A DNA stretch of 6,634 bases from Frankiaceae bacterium (GTDB taxonomy: Bacteria; Actinomycetota; Actinomycetes; Mycobacteriales; SCTD01), in the NCBI GenBank assembly GCA_026786045.1, contig JAJAYV010000373.1:1-6634 (forward strand). The letters run 5' to 3'. The notes beneath the pieces are model-generated. The model was not told where the DNA came from and ran no database searches. It saw only the letters and a program-made list of their open reading frames with translations. Positions 5,741 to 6,634 of this stretch are shown piece by piece. Position 1 is the stretch's first letter, and the number at the start of each line of letters is the position of its first letter. The translations under genes and the position numbers were made by a program.

Positions 5741-6130
5741 ATGCGCCTGTCCCTGGAGCTCCCGCAGGACCTGCTCGATCAGGAGCTGCTCCGCGAGTGG
5801 GTGGACCTGCTCGTCCGCCTCGTGGAGGCCGCCGGCGCCATGATCATCTTCCTGGCCGCCGCCAGCGCCTGCGGGCGCTTCGTCGCCGCGGCGGCCCGCC
5901 GCGGCGACGAGCGGCAGTTCACCCGGGTGCGGCTGGCCTTCGGCCGCTATCTGGTGCTGGGCCTGGAGTTCCAGCTGGCCAGCGACGTCCTCAGCACGGC
6001 GGTGGCGCCGACGTTCCAGGAGATCGGCCAGCTGGCCGCCATCGCCGCGATCCGCACCGCGCTGAACTACTTCCTCGGCAAGGAGATCGCCAGGGAGCGC
6101 GCGGAGGTCGAGCAACCCGTGCCTGCGTGA
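5741..6130 (+). CDS. DUF1622 family small membrane protein
   Basis: A 129-aa protein of unknown function. Three hydrophobic segments are visible: about 23-50 (includes G-A-M-I-I-F-L-A-A-A), about 70-88 and about 96-112. The first two are separated by a basic/charged loop (ARRGDERQFTRVR, 52-64). The family signature is clear: a G-R-Y-L-x-L-G-L-E-F-Q-L-A-x-D stretch (68-82), then P90-T-F-x-E-I-G-Q-L-A-A-I-A-A-I-R-T-A-L-N-Y-F-L (to 112). The ATG at 5741 follows a modest GGGAAGG about 8 nt upstream. The stop overlaps the GTG of the next gene (GTGA), so the two proteins are probably made together. The gene runs opposite to its housekeeping neighbours and diverges from ribF across 50 nt. Family assignment is from memory of the motif; no biochemical role is known to me. 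Confidence 0.85.
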   Translation: MRLSLELPQDLLDQELLREWVDLLVRLVEAAGAMIIFLAAASACGRFVAAAARRGDERQFTRVRLAFGRYLVLGLEFQLASDVLSTAVAPTFQEIGQLAAIAAIRTALNYFLGKEIARERAEVEQPVPA

Positions 6131-6360
6131 GCGGCGTCCTCGGCGCTGCGGCCCTGCTCGTCACGGGGTTCGGGCTGGTCGGCGCCGCGGCCGTCCTGGC
6201 CCGCTCGCGCGACGGGCGGCTCGCGTTGCGCGTGCTGCTGGAGTTCCTCACCGCCGCCGGCCTGCTGCGCCTGGCCGGGGATCCCGGCTGGGCCCAGATC
6301 GGCTCGGCGTTGGCTGTCGTGGCGCTACGACAGCTGCTGTCGCTGGGCCTTCGCGGCTAG
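6127..6360 (+). CDS. 77-aa membrane protein, probable diverged paralogue of the DUF1622 neighbour
   Basis: A GTG at 6127 overlaps the preceding stop (GTGA), and the frame closes with TAG at 6358-6360. Hydrophobic segments lie at about 4-25, 33-50 and 56-75, with an Arg/Asp-rich turn (RSRDGR, 26-31) after the first. I did not recognise a named family from the whole sequence. However, residues 38-75 align without gaps to residues 75-112 of the upstream DUF1622 protein, with 14 of 38 identical by hand count. These include L38-E-F40, P53, I58-G59, A63, A66, R68 and L71. It lacks the longer N-terminus and the central charged loop of its neighbour. Tight coupling plus similarity suggests the two subunits assemble together, which is inference. 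The last codon overlaps the truB stop on the other strand. Confidence 0.75.
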   Translation: MSGVLGAAALLVTGFGLVGAAAVLARSRDGRLALRVLLEFLTAAGLLRLAGDPGWAQIGSALAVVALRQLLSLGLRG

Positions 6361-6634
6361 GAGCCCGCAGGCGCGAAGACGACGGTCGGCCGGGCGGCGT
6401 CGTCGCGGTCCTCCAGCAGCGCGATGCAGCGCCCGTCCGGGGCGAAGGCGCCCAGCGTCCGGGTCGTCCCCGACGCCTCGAGCCTCTTGCCGTACGACAG
6501 GGCGACCGCCTCGTCCTGGTTCAGGGCGCGGCGGGGGAACGCGGCGGCGACCGCGGCGTCGAGCAGCATGACGCCGAGCGCCCCGGCCTCGGCGTCGGCC
6601 GAGGCCTGCTCGATCGTGCGGGCGACGTCGAGGC
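6357..6634 (-). CDS. truB: tRNA pseudouridine(55) synthase, C-terminal fragment (cut by window edge)
   Basis: TruB converts U55 of the tRNA T-loop to pseudouridine. Only the last 91 residues are visible, beginning LDVARTIEQASADAEAGALG. The fragment corresponds to the end of the catalytic domain and the actinobacterial C-terminal extension, with A-A-A-F-P-R-R-x-L-x-x-D-E-A, then Y-G-K-R-L and F-A-P-D-G-R, and ending RPTVVFAPAGS. The catalytic aspartate lies outside the window. Position beside ribF supports the assignment. The TAG stop (6359-6357) is the mirror of the plus-strand TAG (6358-6360), sharing the palindrome CTAG. There is therefore no intergenic space for a terminator between these convergent genes. 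Confidence 0.88.
   Translation of the reverse strand, partial: LDVARTIEQASADAEAGALGVMLLDAAVAAAFPRRALNQDEAVALSYGKRLEASGTTRTLGAFAPDGRCIALLEDRDDAARPTVVFAPAGS

Noticed and set aside
5206..6360. A long plus-strand frame running through ribF into the membrane-protein cassette
   Set aside because: Only its last 77 codons are protein-like. The rest is antisense to ribF and out of frame with the DUF1622 gene, so the gene is taken to start at GTG 6127.
6378..6404. 7-bp inverted repeat (GACGACG/CGTCGTC) as a terminator for the plus-strand cassette
   Set aside because: It lies inside truB coding sequence with a 13-nt loop and no U tract. Such repeats arise readily from GAC/GTC codons in G+C-rich genes.

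Overview
The window is high-GC DNA (about 70% G+C by eye) that uses GTG and TTG starts freely. Protein motifs and gene order both point to an actinomycete. The backbone is the widely conserved actinobacterial housekeeping block truB - ribF - rpsO - pnp - M16 peptidase - dapB, read on the minus strand from the high-coordinate end to the low. I cannot name the genus safely. truB (right edge) and dapB (left edge) are cut by the window.

Layout in the direction of transcription (minus strand): the 3' end of truB (6634-6357); a two-gene plus-strand cassette (5741-6360) of small membrane proteins; ribF (5690-4743); a stand-alone CheY-like receiver gene (4689-4294); rpsO (4192-3923) with a structured leader and a strong hairpin after its stop; pnp (3713-1506); an M16 zinc peptidase gene (1502-186); and the start of dapB (189-1). 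The last three are packed tightly. The peptidase start lies 3 nt after the pnp stop, and dapB overlaps the peptidase stop by 4 nt (GTGA).

The core genes cover tRNA pseudouridylation (TruB), flavin cofactor synthesis (RibF), ribosome assembly (S15), RNA decay (PNPase), proteolysis (M16) and lysine/diaminopimelate synthesis (DapB). This grouping is familiar; nothing in the core suggests a new pathway.

The unusual parts are the insertions and the RNA structures. (1) A plus-strand pair sits between truB and ribF: a DUF1622-type membrane protein translationally coupled to a 77-aa protein. The 77-aa protein aligns without gaps to the C-terminal core of its neighbour (14 identities in 38 positions, hand-counted), so the pair looks like a diverged tandem duplication. 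Its last codon and the truB stop share one CTAG. (2) An orphan response regulator lies between ribF and rpsO. (3) The rpsO leader can fold into a long bulged hairpin just before the ribosome binding site, a candidate S15 autoregulatory element. (4) The rpsO-pnp gap holds a 13-bp stem that is uninterrupted only in minus-strand RNA, and a second stem-loop in the pnp leader. No tRNA, rRNA, CRISPR array, insertion sequence or phage gene was seen, and no stretch over 300 bases lacks a gene.
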